Of a DNA stretch of 64,000 nucleotides, positions 49,599-58,889 are shown piece after piece. Under the pieces are notes generated by a model that saw nothing but the letters and a program-made list of their open reading frames with translations, was not told where the DNA came from and did not search any database. Where the stretch lies: positions 3,193,001-3,257,000 of the forward strand of contig NZ_CP019952.1 in the NCBI RefSeq assembly GCF_002021815.1, given 5' to 3'. The stretch's first letter is position 1. Every line of letters begins with the position of its first letter. A program made the translations under genes and the position numbers. Source of the DNA: Pseudomonas parafulva (GTDB lineage: Bacteria; Pseudomonadota; Gammaproteobacteria; Pseudomonadales; Pseudomonadaceae).

Positions 49599-50224
49599 GC
49601 GCTGACCAAGAACGGAGTAGGGTCGCCGCAGCCCTCTCGAATCAGCTCGGGCTCCTCGCCTGACAGGTCGATGATGGTCGACGCCTTGAGGTCACCGTAG
49701 CCGCCATCGATCACCAGATCGACATGGTGTTCCAGGCGCTGGCGGATTTCGTAGGGATCGGTCATGGGTTCGGCGTCGCCAGGCAGGATCAGGCTCACGC
49801 TCATCAAGGGTTCACCCAGCTCGGCAAGCAGTGCAAGGGTGATGGCATGGTCAGGCACGCGCAAGCCGATGGTGCGGCGTTTTTCATGCAACAACAGGCG
49901 CGGCACTTCGCGGGTGCCGTTGAGAATGAAGGTGTACGGCCCCGGCACATGGGCCTTGAGCAGCCGGAAGGTGCCGGTATCGACCTTGGCATACAAGCCC
50001 AGCTGCGACATGTCGCAGCACATGAGGGTGAAGTTGTGGGTCTTGTCCAACCCACGCAAACGGCGCACCCGTTCGATGGCTGACTTGTCACCGATCTGGC
50101 AACCCAGTGCATAGGCCGAGTCGGTCGGGTAGACCACGACCCCACCCTTGCGAATGATCTCGACCGCCTGGCGTATCAGCCGCGGCTGTGGGTTTTCCGG
50201 GTGAATCTGGAAAAATTGGCTCAC
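49595..50224 (-). CDS. YciO/Sua5-family protein (L-threonylcarbamoyladenylate synthase-like)
   Basis: This 209-residue protein of the Sua5/YrdC/YciO family has the nucleotide-binding fold; some members (TsaC) make threonylcarbamoyl-AMP for t6A tRNA modification, but YciO is the less active paralogue. Visible motifs are GGVVVYPTDSAYALGC, the KTHNFTLMC stretch and VPGPYTFIL. The GTG at 50224 (MSQFFQIHP) follows AGGA at 8 bases and is preferred over an upstream in-frame ATG. It is 13 bp after the PHP gene and shares its stop with the scpA start. Confidence 0.87.
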   Translation of the reverse strand: MSQFFQIHPENPQPRLIRQAVEIIRKGGVVVYPTDSAYALGCQIGDKSAIERVRRLRGLDKTHNFTLMCCDMSQLGLYAKVDTGTFRLLKAHVPGPYTFILNGTREVPRLLLHEKRRTIGLRVPDHAITLALLAELGEPLMSVSLILPGDAEPMTDPYEIRQRLEHHVDLVIDGGYGDLKASTIIDLSGEEPELIREGCGDPTPFLVSA

Positions 50225-50237
50225 ATCGTCGTCCTGT

Positions 50238-51098
50238 TCAAACCGGCAATGGCTGTTCATGGCTGAAACGGTGCCACACAGGTGGCAGGTCCTCGGGCAA
50301 AGGCCGATAGGCACCGATTTCGCCCCAGGTGCCGGGGCCATGGAAGTCACTGCCAGCACTTGCCAGCAGCCCGAACTCACGGGTGAGGATGGACAAAGTG
50401 CCCACCTGCTCGGCCGGCATCATCCCATTGACCACTTCAAGCGCCTGCCCGCCTGCCTGAATATAGTCGGCAATCAGGCGCCTGCGCTTGCTGCGCGTCA
50501 GCTCGTAATGCATGGGATGCGCCAGGCTCACCCATGCATTGGACTGGCGCAGGGTGGCAACGGTTTCCTCCAGTGATGGCCAATGCTGCTTGACGTCACC
50601 GAGCTTGCCGGCGCCGAGCCACTTGCGGAAGGCCTCGCCACGGTCTTTGACGTGGCCGGCACGCACCAGATAATCGGCAAAGTGTGGCCGGGCCGGGGCA
50701 TTGCCACTGTCACCGAGCGCCTGCTGGATTTGCCGGGCACCTTCCAGCGCCCCGGGCATGCCCTTGGCCGCCAGGCGCCTGTCGATTTCCTCGGCACGCA
50801 ACCAGCGGCCGCGGTGCAGGGCCTCGATCGCTGCCAACAAGGGCGGAGCGTCCACGGGAAAGTTGTAACCGAGTATATGAATGGTTGCGCCGCCCCAGGT
50901 GCAGGACAGCTCGACGCCGCTGACCCATTGCATGCCGTGCTCGCGGCAGGCTTGGCGGGCCTCGGCCAGGCCTTCGAGGGTATCGTGGTCGGTGAGCGCC
51001 AGCGTACGCACCCCGTGCTCGAAGGCCCGGGCGACCAAGGCCGAAGGCGACAAGGCGCCATCGGAGGCCGTGCTGTGACAGTGCAGATCAACATTCAT
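50238..51098 (-). CDS. rnm: PHP-domain phosphatase (RNase AM/TrpH-like)
   Basis: This predicted 3',5'-nucleoside bisphosphate phosphatase or 5'-3' exoribonuclease of the PHP family (YciV/TrpH/RNase AM) has 286 residues. The metal sites are DLHCHSTASDG at the N-terminus, LTDHDT, HILGYN, SLAHPMHY and GSDFHG, all intact. It heads the minus-strand cluster with sua5-like, scpA and scpB and is divergent from yciB. Confidence 0.88.
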   Translation of the reverse strand: MNVDLHCHSTASDGALSPSALVARAFEHGVRTLALTDHDTLEGLAEARQACREHGMQWVSGVELSCTWGGATIHILGYNFPVDAPPLLAAIEALHRGRWLRAEEIDRRLAAKGMPGALEGARQIQQALGDSGNAPARPHFADYLVRAGHVKDRGEAFRKWLGAGKLGDVKQHWPSLEETVATLRQSNAWVSLAHPMHYELTRSKRRRLIADYIQAGGQALEVVNGMMPAEQVGTLSILTREFGLLASAGSDFHGPGTWGEIGAYRPLPEDLPPVWHRFSHEQPLPV

Positions 51099-51165
51099 GG
51101 AGTAGCGCTTTCGCTGGATTCGATGTTTGTTATTATGCCGTCACATCCCGGTTCTGGCTGCCATT

Positions 51166-51759
51166 GTGAAACAATTCATCGATTTCATCCCGCTGCTGCT
51201 GTTCTTCATCGTCTACAAACTGGATCCACGGCCTGTCGAGCTGGCCGGACACAGCTTCGAATTCGGTGGTATCTACAGTGCCACTGCCATGCTGATCATC
51301 AGCTCGCTGGTGGTATACGGCGCGTTGTTCCTGCGCCAGCGCAAGCTTGAGAAAGGCCAGTGGCTGACGCTGGTCGCCTGCCTGGTGTTTGGCGGCCTGA
51401 CCCTGGCCTTTCACAGCGAAACCTTCCTCAAATGGAAGGCGCCCGTGGTGAACTGGCTGTTCGCCCTGGCCTTCGCCGGTAGCCACTTCATAGGCGACCG
51501 GGTACTGATCAAGCGCATCATGGGCCACGCGCTGACCTTGCCCGATGCCATCTGGGCCCGCTTGAACCTCGCCTGGATCGCATTCTTCCTGTTCTGCGGC
51601 GCCGCCAACCTGTTCGTCGCCTTCACCTTCCCGGCGTTCTGGGTCGACTTCAAGGTGTTCGGCAGCCTGGGCATGACCGTGCTGTTCCTGGTGGCCCAAG
51701 GGCTGTACCTGTCGCGCCATCTGCAAGATACCTCCTCTGCCTCCAAACCCAAGGACTGA
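51166..51759 (+). CDS. yciB: Intracellular septation protein YciB
   Basis: YciB is an integral inner-membrane protein linked to cell-envelope synthesis and septation. The product has 197 residues with five or more hydrophobic helices and the family start [18 protein letters not shown]. The GTG at 51166 begins that motif; the frame extends upstream without ribosome site. yciI starts one base after its stop, so the two are coupled. Confidence 0.9.
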   Translation: MKQFIDFIPLLLFFIVYKLDPRPVELAGHSFEFGGIYSATAMLIISSLVVYGALFLRQRKLEKGQWLTLVACLVFGGLTLAFHSETFLKWKAPVVNWLFALAFAGSHFIGDRVLIKRIMGHALTLPDAIWARLNLAWIAFFLFCGAANLFVAFTFPAFWVDFKVFGSLGMTVLFLVAQGLYLSRHLQDTSSASKPKD

Positions 51760-51760
51760 C

Positions 51761-52060
51761 ATGCTCTACGCCATCATTGCCAGCGACGTCGCCAACTCCC
51801 TGGAAAAACGCCTGGCTGCCCGCCCGGCCCATATCGAGCGCCTCCAGCAGCTCAAGGCGCAAGGCCGCGTGGTACTGGCCGGGCCACACCCGGCCATCGA
51901 CAGCAACGACCCAGGCCAGGCCGGCTTCAGCGGCAGCCTGATCGTGGCCGAGTTCGATTCCCTGAGCGCCGCCCAAGCCTGGGCCGATGCCGATCCGTAC
52001 ATCGCTGCAGGCGTCTACGACCAGGTCGTGGTCAAGCCCTTCAAGCAAGTGCTGCCTTGA
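51761..52060 (+). CDS. yciI: YciI-family protein
   Basis: This 99-residue ferredoxin-like protein of the YciI/YCII-related family begins [20 protein letters not shown] and has the conserved [21 protein letters not shown] and [11 protein letters not shown] segments. Family members include dehalogenase-like and hydrolase enzymes of uncertain substrates; the conserved His and Asp (around H28 and D49) may be functional. Coupled to yciB. Confidence 0.9.
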   Translation: MLYAIIASDVANSLEKRLAARPAHIERLQQLKAQGRVVLAGPHPAIDSNDPGQAGFSGSLIVAEFDSLSAAQAWADADPYIAAGVYDQVVVKPFKQVLP

Positions 52061-52177
52061 AACACCTCGCCTAGAAGGCGTGCTCGGCATCGCCAGTTGG
52101 CAGCAGACCTCAAGACTGGGGTATCTTTGCGGCTGGCGGACCAACGCGTCGCCGTCAATGGTTGAATTGAGTGAGTC

Positions 52178-52855
52178 ATGAGCGAGCTGTTACTGATTGA
52201 TGACGACCAGGAGCTGTGCGAGCTGCTCAGCAGCTGGCTGACCCAGGAAGGGTTCACCGTGCGGGCCTGCCACGATGGCCAGGCTGCACGCCAGGCCTTG
52301 GCCGACCGTGCGCCATCGGCCGTGGTACTGGATGTGATGCTGCCCGACGGTAGCGGGCTTGAGCTGCTCAAGCGCCTGCGCAGTGAGCATGCCGACCTAC
52401 CCGTGGTGATGCTGTCGGCCCGCGGCGAGCCGCTGGACCGTATCCTGGGCCTTGAACTGGGCGCCGACGACTACCTGGCCAAGCCGTGCGACCCGCGCGA
52501 GCTGACCGCGCGCCTGCGCGCCGTGTTGCGCCGCAGCCATCCAGCCCCTGCCACCAGCCAACTGGAACTGGGCGACCTGGTCTATAGCCCTGCCCGCGGG
52601 GTGGCCAGCATTGACGGTCGCGAACTGACCCTGACCCTCTCTGAAAGCCGTATTCTCGAAGCATTGCTGCGCCAACCGGGCGAGCCTCTGGACAAACAGG
52701 AGCTGGCGCAGATCGGTCTTGGCCGGCGGTTGACGCTCTACGACCGCAGCCTGGATATGCACGTGAGCAATCTGCGCAAGAAGATCGGCCCTCACGCCGA
52801 CGGTCGACCCCGCATCATCGCCCTGCGCAGCCGCGGCTACTACTACTGCTTGTAG
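52178..52855 (+). CDS. cpxR: OmpR-family response regulator (CpxR-like)
   Basis: This two-component regulator has 225 residues: a receiver domain at 1-115 (acidic pocket D8-D10, phosphoacceptor D52, K in YLAKPCDPREL) and a winged-helix DNA-binding domain at 125-225 (DRSLDMHVSNLRKKIGPHADG). Its place beside a Spy/CpxP-like gene and a sensor kinase gives the CpxR-CpxP-CpxA arrangement known in Pseudomonas. The Cpx label rests on context and a GTAAA-type box upstream of the Spy-like gene. Confidence 0.85.
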   Translation: MSELLLIDDDQELCELLSSWLTQEGFTVRACHDGQAARQALADRAPSAVVLDVMLPDGSGLELLKRLRSEHADLPVVMLSARGEPLDRILGLELGADDYLAKPCDPRELTARLRAVLRRSHPAPATSQLELGDLVYSPARGVASIDGRELTLTLSESRILEALLRQPGEPLDKQELAQIGLGRRLTLYDRSLDMHVSNLRKKIGPHADGRPRIIALRSRGYYYCL

Positions 52856-52894
52856 TCGCTTGCGCCAGGCTGACGCCAGGGAAGGGAGCTTGCC

Positions 52895-52910
52895 TTTACG
52901 TTCCCTTTAC
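52895..52910. promoter_or_regulatory. Cpx-type box before the Spy/CpxP-like gene
   Basis: On the minus strand GTAAA-N6-GTAAA (plus strand TTTAC-N6-TTTAC) is an exact tandem of the CpxR consensus GTAAA with a 6-base gap. It ends 81 bp upstream of the Spy-like start codon. Confidence 0.65.
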
Positions 52911-52990
52911 CGTGCGCTGACCGCGCTTGACGATCATCTCCCTAGACTGTGCTCATCCGGTGATCACCGGCCCATGACAGGAGAGACACC

Positions 52991-53407
52991 ATGCGCAAGA
53001 CCCTTACCGCCCTGCTGTTCGCCGCCGCACTGCCCACCGTTGCCATGGCCATGCCCGACGGCGGCCCGCGCCATGACGGCCCGCACCATCGCGGTGGCCC
53101 GGCATTCCACGAGCTGGATCTGAGCCGCGAGCAGCGCGACCAGATTGGCAAGCTGATGGGCGATCAGATGAAACAGCGCCGCGACATCACGGAGCGTTAC
53201 CTTGACAAGCTGCCGGCGGCCGACCAGAAAGCCATGAAGCAAGAGATGCAAGCTAGCCGCGACAAGACCGACGCTGCGGTCCGCAACCTGCTCAAGCCAG
53301 ACCAGCAGAAGAAGTTCGACGAACTGCAAAAAGAACGCGCCGCCAAGAAGGCGGAGTGGCAGGAGTTCCAGGCCTGGAAAGCTGAAAAAGCCGGCAAGTC
53401 CCAGTAA
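52991..53407 (+). CDS. cpxP: Spy/CpxP-like periplasmic protein (LTxxQ family)
   Basis: This 138-residue periplasmic protein has a signal peptide (MRKTLTALLFAAALPTVAMA), a His/Pro/Gly-rich stretch (PDGGPRHDGPHHRGG), and a helical region with LDLSREQRDQIGKLMGD and KPDQQKKFDELQKERAA, the LTxxQ-type helices of CpxP and Spy. Such proteins buffer misfolded envelope proteins and damp Cpx signalling. It lies between the response regulator and sensor genes and has a Cpx-type box upstream. Confidence 0.86.
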   Translation: MRKTLTALLFAAALPTVAMAMPDGGPRHDGPHHRGGPAFHELDLSREQRDQIGKLMGDQMKQRRDITERYLDKLPAADQKAMKQEMQASRDKTDAAVRNLLKPDQQKKFDELQKERAAKKAEWQEFQAWKAEKAGKSQ

Positions 53408-53482
53408 GCTCCAGTGTCAGCGCCCGCCGTGCCCCAGGTTAGCCTGGCGCGCGGCGGGCTTTCATCGTTTGGGGAGGTCTAC

Positions 53483-54817
53483 GTGCGTTCACTGTTCTGG
53501 CGCATCCTGGCCAGCTTCTGGCTGGCCATCGCCCTGGTAGCAGGGCTGTCGATACTGCTGGCGCACACGCTCAACCAGGACGCCTGGATTCTAAGCCGTC
53601 ATCCGGGGCTGAACACGCTAGCCAGCCAATGGGCCAGGCACTACGAGCAGGAAGGCCCCGGCGCAGCGCAGCATTTTCTCGAAAGGCGCAAGGCGCGCTA
53701 CAAGATCGACGTGCAAGTGCTGGACGACAGTGGCGACGCTGTGGTGCCAGGCACCTTTCCCCGGCGCGCGGCTGCACTCGAAGCCAGGCAGCACAACGAT
53801 GACCGGCGCCTGCCGTGGCGCCGCCTGACCGAGGAATACACCAGCCCCCAGAGCAATGCGTCCTACCTGCTGATCTACCGCATCCCCCACCCCGCCCTCG
53901 ATGCCTGGCACCGCGAGAGCCTGCTCTGGCCGCTGAGCGCACTGGGCATCGCCCTGGTGGTGCTGACCTTGTTCAGCCTGTTCGTGACACTGTCCATCAC
54001 CCGCCCCCTGAGCCGCTTGCGTGGCGCGGTGCACGACCTGGGGCAGAGTACCTACCAGCAGAACAGCCTGGCGCAACTGGCCGGCAGGCGCGACGAATTC
54101 GGGGTCCTGGCCAAGGATTTCAACAAGATGGGCGCTCGCCTGCAGAGCACCATCGCCAGCCAGCGCCAGTTGCTGCGCGATGTGTCCCACGAGCTGCGTT
54201 CTCCACTGGCCCGGCTGCGCATCGCCCTGGCCCTGGCCGAACGGGCCGAGCCGGAGCAGCGTCAGGCCTTGTGGCCGCGCCTGACCCGCGAATGCGACCG
54301 CCTGGAAGACCTGATCAGTGAGATTTTGACCTTGGCGCGCGTGGACGCCGACCAAGCCCATGCCGAAACGGTCGATCTCAACGCGCTGCTGGGCAGCGTG
54401 CGCAAGGACGCGCAACTGACGGCCCCTGAGCATGATGTACGCCTTGAAGCGCAACCCGGGTTGACCCTGCAGGGTTGGCCAACCCTGATCGAGCGTGCAG
54501 TGGACAACCTGCTGCGCAATGCCCTGCGCTTTACCCCGGCGGGTCAACCTGTGGAGCTGAGCGCGTGGCGCGAGGGCGACATGCTTCGGGTGTGCGTACG
54601 TGACCGGGGCCCCGGCGTGGCAGCTGCGCACCTGGCTCAACTGGGCGAGCCGTTTTTCCGGGCGCCGGGACAACAAGCTTCGGGACACGGCCTTGGGCTG
54701 GCGATTGCACGCAAGGCGGCAGAGCGCCATGGCGGCCGACTGATACTGGCCAACCATCCACAAGGCGGTTTCGTCGCAACGCTGGAGCTGCCGGTGGCGG
54801 AAGCGCCTGGCGGCTAA
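53483..54817 (+). CDS. cpxA: Sensor histidine kinase (CpxA/CpxS-like)
   Basis: This 444-residue membrane kinase has one N-terminal membrane helix (about 8-28), a periplasmic domain (about 30-147), a second helix (about 150-170), HAMP (SITRPLSRLRGAV), the phosphorylation box H236 in DVSHELRSPLARL, and ATPase boxes NNLLRNALRFTP, RDRGPGV and GHGLGLAIARK. The GTG at 53483 follows GGGGAGG and is preferred over the frame start at 53414. It follows the Spy-like gene and completes a CpxR-P-A type cluster. Confidence 0.87.
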   Translation: MRSLFWRILASFWLAIALVAGLSILLAHTLNQDAWILSRHPGLNTLASQWARHYEQEGPGAAQHFLERRKARYKIDVQVLDDSGDAVVPGTFPRRAAALEARQHNDDRRLPWRRLTEEYTSPQSNASYLLIYRIPHPALDAWHRESLLWPLSALGIALVVLTLFSLFVTLSITRPLSRLRGAVHDLGQSTYQQNSLAQLAGRRDEFGVLAKDFNKMGARLQSTIASQRQLLRDVSHELRSPLARLRIALALAERAEPEQRQALWPRLTRECDRLEDLISEILTLARVDADQAHAETVDLNALLGSVRKDAQLTAPEHDVRLEAQPGLTLQGWPTLIERAVDNLLRNALRFTPAGQPVELSAWREGDMLRVCVRDRGPGVAAAHLAQLGEPFFRAPGQQASGHGLGLAIARKAAERHGGRLILANHPQGGFVATLELPVAEAPGG

Positions 54818-54876
54818 CTAACGCCACTGCGCAGGTCTGCGCAATGGCCAACGGCTTGGGTCAAACGCGGCGGGGG

Positions 54877-55437
54877 TCAGTCGCCCCAGGCGCTGACGAA
54901 GTCGGCAGTGGCGAGCACAGGCGCCGTGCGAGGCTCGGTCAAGGGCGTACCCACATACAGGAAGCCAAGCAGCTCCTCGTTGTCTGCCAAGCCCAGACCT
55001 GCATGGACATGGGCATCGAAGGCCAGGTCCCCGGTGCGCCATACGGCACCCACGCCCTGGGCGTGCGCGGCAATCAGTATGCCGTGGGCCGCGCACCCTG
55101 CCGCCAGTTGCTGCTCAAGCACCGGGACCTTGGGGTGCTGCTTGTGCAACCGGGCAATGACCACGATCAGCAAGGGCGCGCGTAGCGGCATGGCGCGGGC
55201 CTTGCTCAACGCAGCCTCACTGGCATCGCCACGCTTTTGGACTGCGCTGGCGAACAGCTCACCCAACCGCTCGCGTGCCGGTCCTTCGATAGTCAGAAAG
55301 CGCCAAGGACGTAGTTGACCGTGGTCCGGGGCGCGCAGCGCAGCCTGGAACAAGGCCTCACGCTGGGCATCGTTGGGCGCAGGGTCGGTTAGGCGCGGGA
55401 CCGAAACCCGGTTGAGCAATGCGTCGAGAGCCTCCAT
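54877..55437 (-). CDS. Nitroreductase-family FMN oxidoreductase (YdjA-like)
   Basis: This 186-residue product belongs to the small nitroreductase family, with the FMN-binding N-terminal RVSVPRL and RAPDHGQLRPWRF and the C-terminal LGFLYVGTPL. The N-terminus resembles YdjA. Substrates are unknown; nitroaromatic or quinone reduction is possible. It stands alone, convergent with the sensor kinase gene and divergent from trkH. Confidence 0.88.
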   Translation of the reverse strand: MEALDALLNRVSVPRLTDPAPNDAQREALFQAALRAPDHGQLRPWRFLTIEGPARERLGELFASAVQKRGDASEAALSKARAMPLRAPLLIVVIARLHKQHPKVPVLEQQLAAGCAAHGILIAAHAQGVGAVWRTGDLAFDAHVHAGLGLADNEELLGFLYVGTPLTEPRTAPVLATADFVSAWGD

Positions 55438-55604
55438 CGGCTACCCTCCTGGAACATGAATGTGCGGCCATTCTCAAGGGGCCGACGCCAGGCTGCAAGC
55501 ACGACCTCATCCAGGGCCTGCAGCATGAAGATGCAGCTTGGCCTTGAGCCTTTGCGCCCCACAGGTAGAATGGCGCCCTTCCGTTTCGAGCCCGAGCAGA
55601 ACAC

Positions 55605-57059
55605 ATGGCGTTGCCGACCCTAAGGATCATTGGTTTCATCATCGGCATCTTCCTCATCACGCTCGCCGTGGGCATGGCTGTCCCCATGGCCACCCTGGTG
55701 ATCTTCGAACACACCCGCGACCTGCCGTCCTTTCTATGGTCGAGCCTGATTACCTTCGTGGCGGGCCTGCTGCTGGTGGTGCCCGGCAGGCCCGAACACG
55801 TGCACCTGCGTCCACGCGACATGTACCTGCTGACGGTATGCTCCTGGGTGGTGGTGTGCGTGTTCGCTGCCCTGCCCTTTCTGCTTACGCAGCACATCAG
55901 CTACACCGATGCGTTTTTCGAAAGCATGTCGGGCATCACCGCCACCGGCGCTACCGTACTCAGCGGCCTGGACTGCATGTCGCCCGGCATCCTGATGTGG
56001 CGCTCGATGCTGCACTGGCTGGGCGGTATTGGCTTCATCGCCATGGCGGTGGCCATTCTTCCCCTGCTGCGCATCGGTGGCATGAGGCTGTTCCAGACCG
56101 AATCCTCGGACCGCTCCGAGAAAGTGATGCCGCGCTCGCACATGGTCGCCAAGTCCATCGTCGGGGTCTATGTCGGCTTTTCCATCTTCGGTGCTCTGGC
56201 GTTCTGGTGGGCCGGCATGAGCCCGTTCGATGCGATCAACCATGCCATGTCGGCGATTTCCACCGGCGGTTTTTCAACTTCCGACCAGTCCCTGGCCAAG
56301 TGGGACATGCCCGCCGTGCACTGGGTGGCCGTGGTGGTGATGATCCTCGGCAGCCTGCCGTTCACCCTGTACGTGGCCACGTTGCGCGGCAACCGCGGGG
56401 CCCTGATCCGCGATCAACAGGTGCAGGGCTTGCTGGGCATGCTGGTGGCGACCTGGGTGATCCTGGGCACCTGGTACTGGTACACCACCAACCTGCACTG
56501 GCTCGATGCCTTGCGGCACGTCGCGCTGAACGTGACCTCGGTCGTGACCACCACAGGCTTTGCGTTGGGTGACTACAGTCTGTGGGGCAACTTTTCGTTG
56601 ATGCTGTTCTTCTACCTGGGGTTCGTGGGCGGGTGTTCCGGTTCGACGGCCGGCGGTATCAAGATCTTCCGCTTCCAGGTGGCCTATATCCTGCTCAAGG
56701 CCAACCTCAACCAATTGATCCACCCCCGGGCGGTGATCAAGCAGAAGTACAACGGGCACCGCCTCGACGAAGAAATCGTACGCTCGATCCTCACGTTTTC
56801 CTTCTTCTTCGCCATCACCATCTGCGTGATGGCGTTGCTACTGTCACTGCTGGGGGTCGACTGGATGACCGCCCTGACCGGCGCGGCCGGGACGGTGTCC
56901 GGCGTGGGCCCGGGCCTTGGCGAAGTGATCGGGCCGTCGGGTAACTACGCCAAGCTGCCCGACGCCGCCAAGTGGATCCTGGCCGGCGGCATGTTGCTGG
57001 GCCGGCTTGAAATCATCACCGTGCTGGTGTTGTGCATGCCGGCTTTCTGGCGTCACTGA
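55605..57059 (+). CDS. trkH: Trk potassium uptake protein TrkH
   Basis: TrkH is the K+-translocating membrane subunit that works with cytoplasmic TrkA. The product has 484 residues, about ten helices, and the four filter repeats, visible as SITATGATV-like (SMSGITATGAT), SAISTGGF, VTTTGFA and AAGTVSGVGPG, each carrying the selectivity glycine. Its last 44 bases overlap the antisense 3' end of the OruR-like gene. Confidence 0.94.
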   Translation: MALPTLRIIGFIIGIFLITLAVGMAVPMATLVIFEHTRDLPSFLWSSLITFVAGLLLVVPGRPEHVHLRPRDMYLLTVCSWVVVCVFAALPFLLTQHISYTDAFFESMSGITATGATVLSGLDCMSPGILMWRSMLHWLGGIGFIAMAVAILPLLRIGGMRLFQTESSDRSEKVMPRSHMVAKSIVGVYVGFSIFGALAFWWAGMSPFDAINHAMSAISTGGFSTSDQSLAKWDMPAVHWVAVVVMILGSLPFTLYVATLRGNRGALIRDQQVQGLLGMLVATWVILGTWYWYTTNLHWLDALRHVALNVTSVVTTTGFALGDYSLWGNFSLMLFFYLGFVGGCSGSTAGGIKIFRFQVAYILLKANLNQLIHPRAVIKQKYNGHRLDEEIVRSILTFSFFFAITICVMALLLSLLGVDWMTALTGAAGTVSGVGPGLGEVIGPSGNYAKLPDAAKWILAGGMLLGRLEIITVLVLCMPAFWRH

Positions 57060-58077
57060 CTCCGTCGATATCGGTGCCCAGGCGAGCCCGGTACTCGCTG
57101 GGCGTGACGCCAAACCAACGGCGAAAGGCCCGGTAAAAGTTGCTAGGGTCGGCAAAGCCAAGCAGGTAGGCGGTTTCCAGCAGGGTCATGTTGGGCTGGG
57201 CCAAGTACTGTTCGGCCAGTTCGCGTCGGGTATCGTCGAGCAACGCCTGGAAGCTTGTGCCCTCATCCTGCAACCGGCGCTGCAAGGTGCGCTGGGACAG
57301 GTGCAACGCCTGTGCCAGGGTTTCACGCTTGGGCTCGCCCTGGGGCAGGATGCGGCACAGCACCTGGCGCACCCGGTGGGTCACGCGGGTCTCCGAGAAG
57401 CGTGCCAGGTATTCACCGGCGAACCGGTCGTGCAATACGGCCATGGCTTCGTTGGCTGTGGGCAGTGGCGCCTCCATGTCAGCCCGCTCGAACACCAGGG
57501 CATCATGGGGCGCATTGAAGATCAGTGGGGAATGAAAGGCCACTTTGTAGGGTTCCAGGTGCTTGGGCGGCGGCCCCTGTATCAGCACCCGTCGCGGCTG
57601 GACCGGCCGGCCGCTGAGCCATTTGCACAGCGACAGGGCGCAGGCCAGCGACGCCTCGGCACTGTGCCGGGTGGGCGGCAGGTGATCGCCATGCACGGTC
57701 AGGATCAGCGAATAGCCTTCGGGGGTGAGGATGAAGCTCAAGTCAGAGCTCTCGGCGATGATGCGCTGATAGCGCACCAGCCGTGCGAAGCCTTCGGCCA
57801 GCGTGCGGCTGGACATCAGCGCGTAGCCCACCACATGAAAGGATGCCGGCCTGACCACGCGCGCCATGTTCAGGCCGATTGCTTCATTGCCCGACAGCTC
57901 AACTGCCAGTTGCCAGAGCCGGGTCATGGCGTCCTGCGGGAAGCGCGCATCCGGATCGTCGAGAGCAGCGAAATCCAGCCCCAGCTGCTTGAACATGGCC
58001 TGGCAATCGAGCCCTTCGAGCTCCAGCGCCTTGACGATCCCAGATGCCCAGCTGGCGGAGGTGGTTCTTTCGCTCAT
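57016..58077 (-). CDS. AraC-family regulator (OruR-like)
   Basis: This 353-residue regulator has an arabinose-binding-like N-terminal domain (PF12625 type, about 15-195: DAMTRLWQLAVELSGNEAIG) and an AraC helix-turn-helix pair at about 235-330 (LAQALHLSQRTLQRRLQDEG, LLGFADPSNFYRAFRRWFG). The layout is that of P. aeruginosa OruR, an ornithine-utilisation regulator. The ATG at 58077 (MSERTTS) is preferred. Its 3' end overlaps trkH by 44 bases. The target is unknown. Confidence 0.85.
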   Translation of the reverse strand: MSERTTSASWASGIVKALELEGLDCQAMFKQLGLDFAALDDPDARFPQDAMTRLWQLAVELSGNEAIGLNMARVVRPASFHVVGYALMSSRTLAEGFARLVRYQRIIAESSDLSFILTPEGYSLILTVHGDHLPPTRHSAEASLACALSLCKWLSGRPVQPRRVLIQGPPPKHLEPYKVAFHSPLIFNAPHDALVFERADMEAPLPTANEAMAVLHDRFAGEYLARFSETRVTHRVRQVLCRILPQGEPKRETLAQALHLSQRTLQRRLQDEGTSFQALLDDTRRELAEQYLAQPNMTLLETAYLLGFADPSNFYRAFRRWFGVTPSEYRARLGTDIDGVSDARKPACTTPAR

Positions 58078-58229
58078 GGCACGCTTCTTATGCTGACCGC
58101 TCCTGCGGTGAACCCCAAGGATACTCAATTGGCGCCTATTGTCACTGGTACGCCTCGTCACTGACTCTAGACTCGAATCAGGCTCCACGCCGTGTCTATC
58201 ATTCCCAGTCAATATTCCGGAGCAGTGTC

Positions 58230-58541
58230 ATGGACCGCACAGCGCAATTCCGAACCTTCGCCGAGTTCTACCCCTACTACCTCGGTGAACACAGCAACCC
58301 CACGTGCCGCCGCCTGCACTTCGTGGGCACCAGCCTGGTCATTGCTCTGCTGGCCTACGCCATCGGCAGCGGCAAGTGGATGCTGCTGCTGGCGGTGCCC
58401 GTGGTCGGCTACGGCCTGGCCTGGGTAGGGCATTACTTTTTCGAGAAGAATCGGCCTGCGACTTTCACCTATCCCTTCTATAGCCTGCTGGGCGACTTCG
58501 CGATGTTCAGGGACGTGCTGCTGGGCAAGGTGCGCCTCTGA
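58230..58541 (+). CDS. DUF962 (Mpo1-like) membrane protein
   Basis: This 103-residue protein of the Mpo1/DUF962 family has a conserved H-rich N-terminus (FYPYYLGEHSNPTCRRLHFVG), two hydrophobic segments (about 38-67) and HYFFEKNRPATFTYPFYSLLGD. Yeast Mpo1 is a fatty acid alpha-dioxygenase; the function in Pseudomonas is unknown. The ATG at 58230 follows GGAG. The gene is convergent with the SelW-like gene. Confidence 0.86.
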   Translation: MDRTAQFRTFAEFYPYYLGEHSNPTCRRLHFVGTSLVIALLAYAIGSGKWMLLLAVPVVGYGLAWVGHYFFEKNRPATFTYPFYSLLGDFAMFRDVLLGKVRL

Positions 58542-58582
58542 CGCCAAGGGGCCGGCCTGCAGTATCGACACGGCCGGGGGGG

Positions 58583-58864
58583 TTAGCGATCGTTGTGACC
58601 CAGGTCGCGCTGTGGATCGATCTGATCGCGTACGCGTTGCTTGAGCACTTTTGCTTCAGGGAAGCCGCCATCGGCTTTGCGCTCCCACACCTGCACGCCA
58701 TCGCAGGTGATGCGAAAGACGCCACCGGTGCCCGGCTGCAAGGCCACCTGCCCCAGGTCCTGGCCAAACGTACTGAGTAGCTCCTGGGCCAGCCAGCCGG
58801 CACGCAGCAGCCACTGGCACTGGGTGCAATAGGTGATGACGACTTCAGGCTTTGGCTCGGTCAT
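58583..58864 (-). CDS. SelT/SelW/SelH-family (Rdx) redox protein
   Basis: This 93-residue thioredoxin-like protein of the Rdx family has the CxxC motif C13-TQ-C16 in VITYCTQCQWLLRAGWLAQEL and the GVQVWERKADGGFPEAKVLKQ C-terminal core. Both motif residues are ordinary cysteine, so no selenocysteine is needed. Function in bacteria is unknown. It is 25 bp from the MarR gene on the same strand and probably cotranscribed. Confidence 0.9.
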   Translation of the reverse strand: MTEPKPEVVITYCTQCQWLLRAGWLAQELLSTFGQDLGQVALQPGTGGVFRITCDGVQVWERKADGGFPEAKVLKQRVRDQIDPQRDLGHNDR

Positions 58865-58889
58865 GGTGATGCGCCTCGCAAACGGTGGA

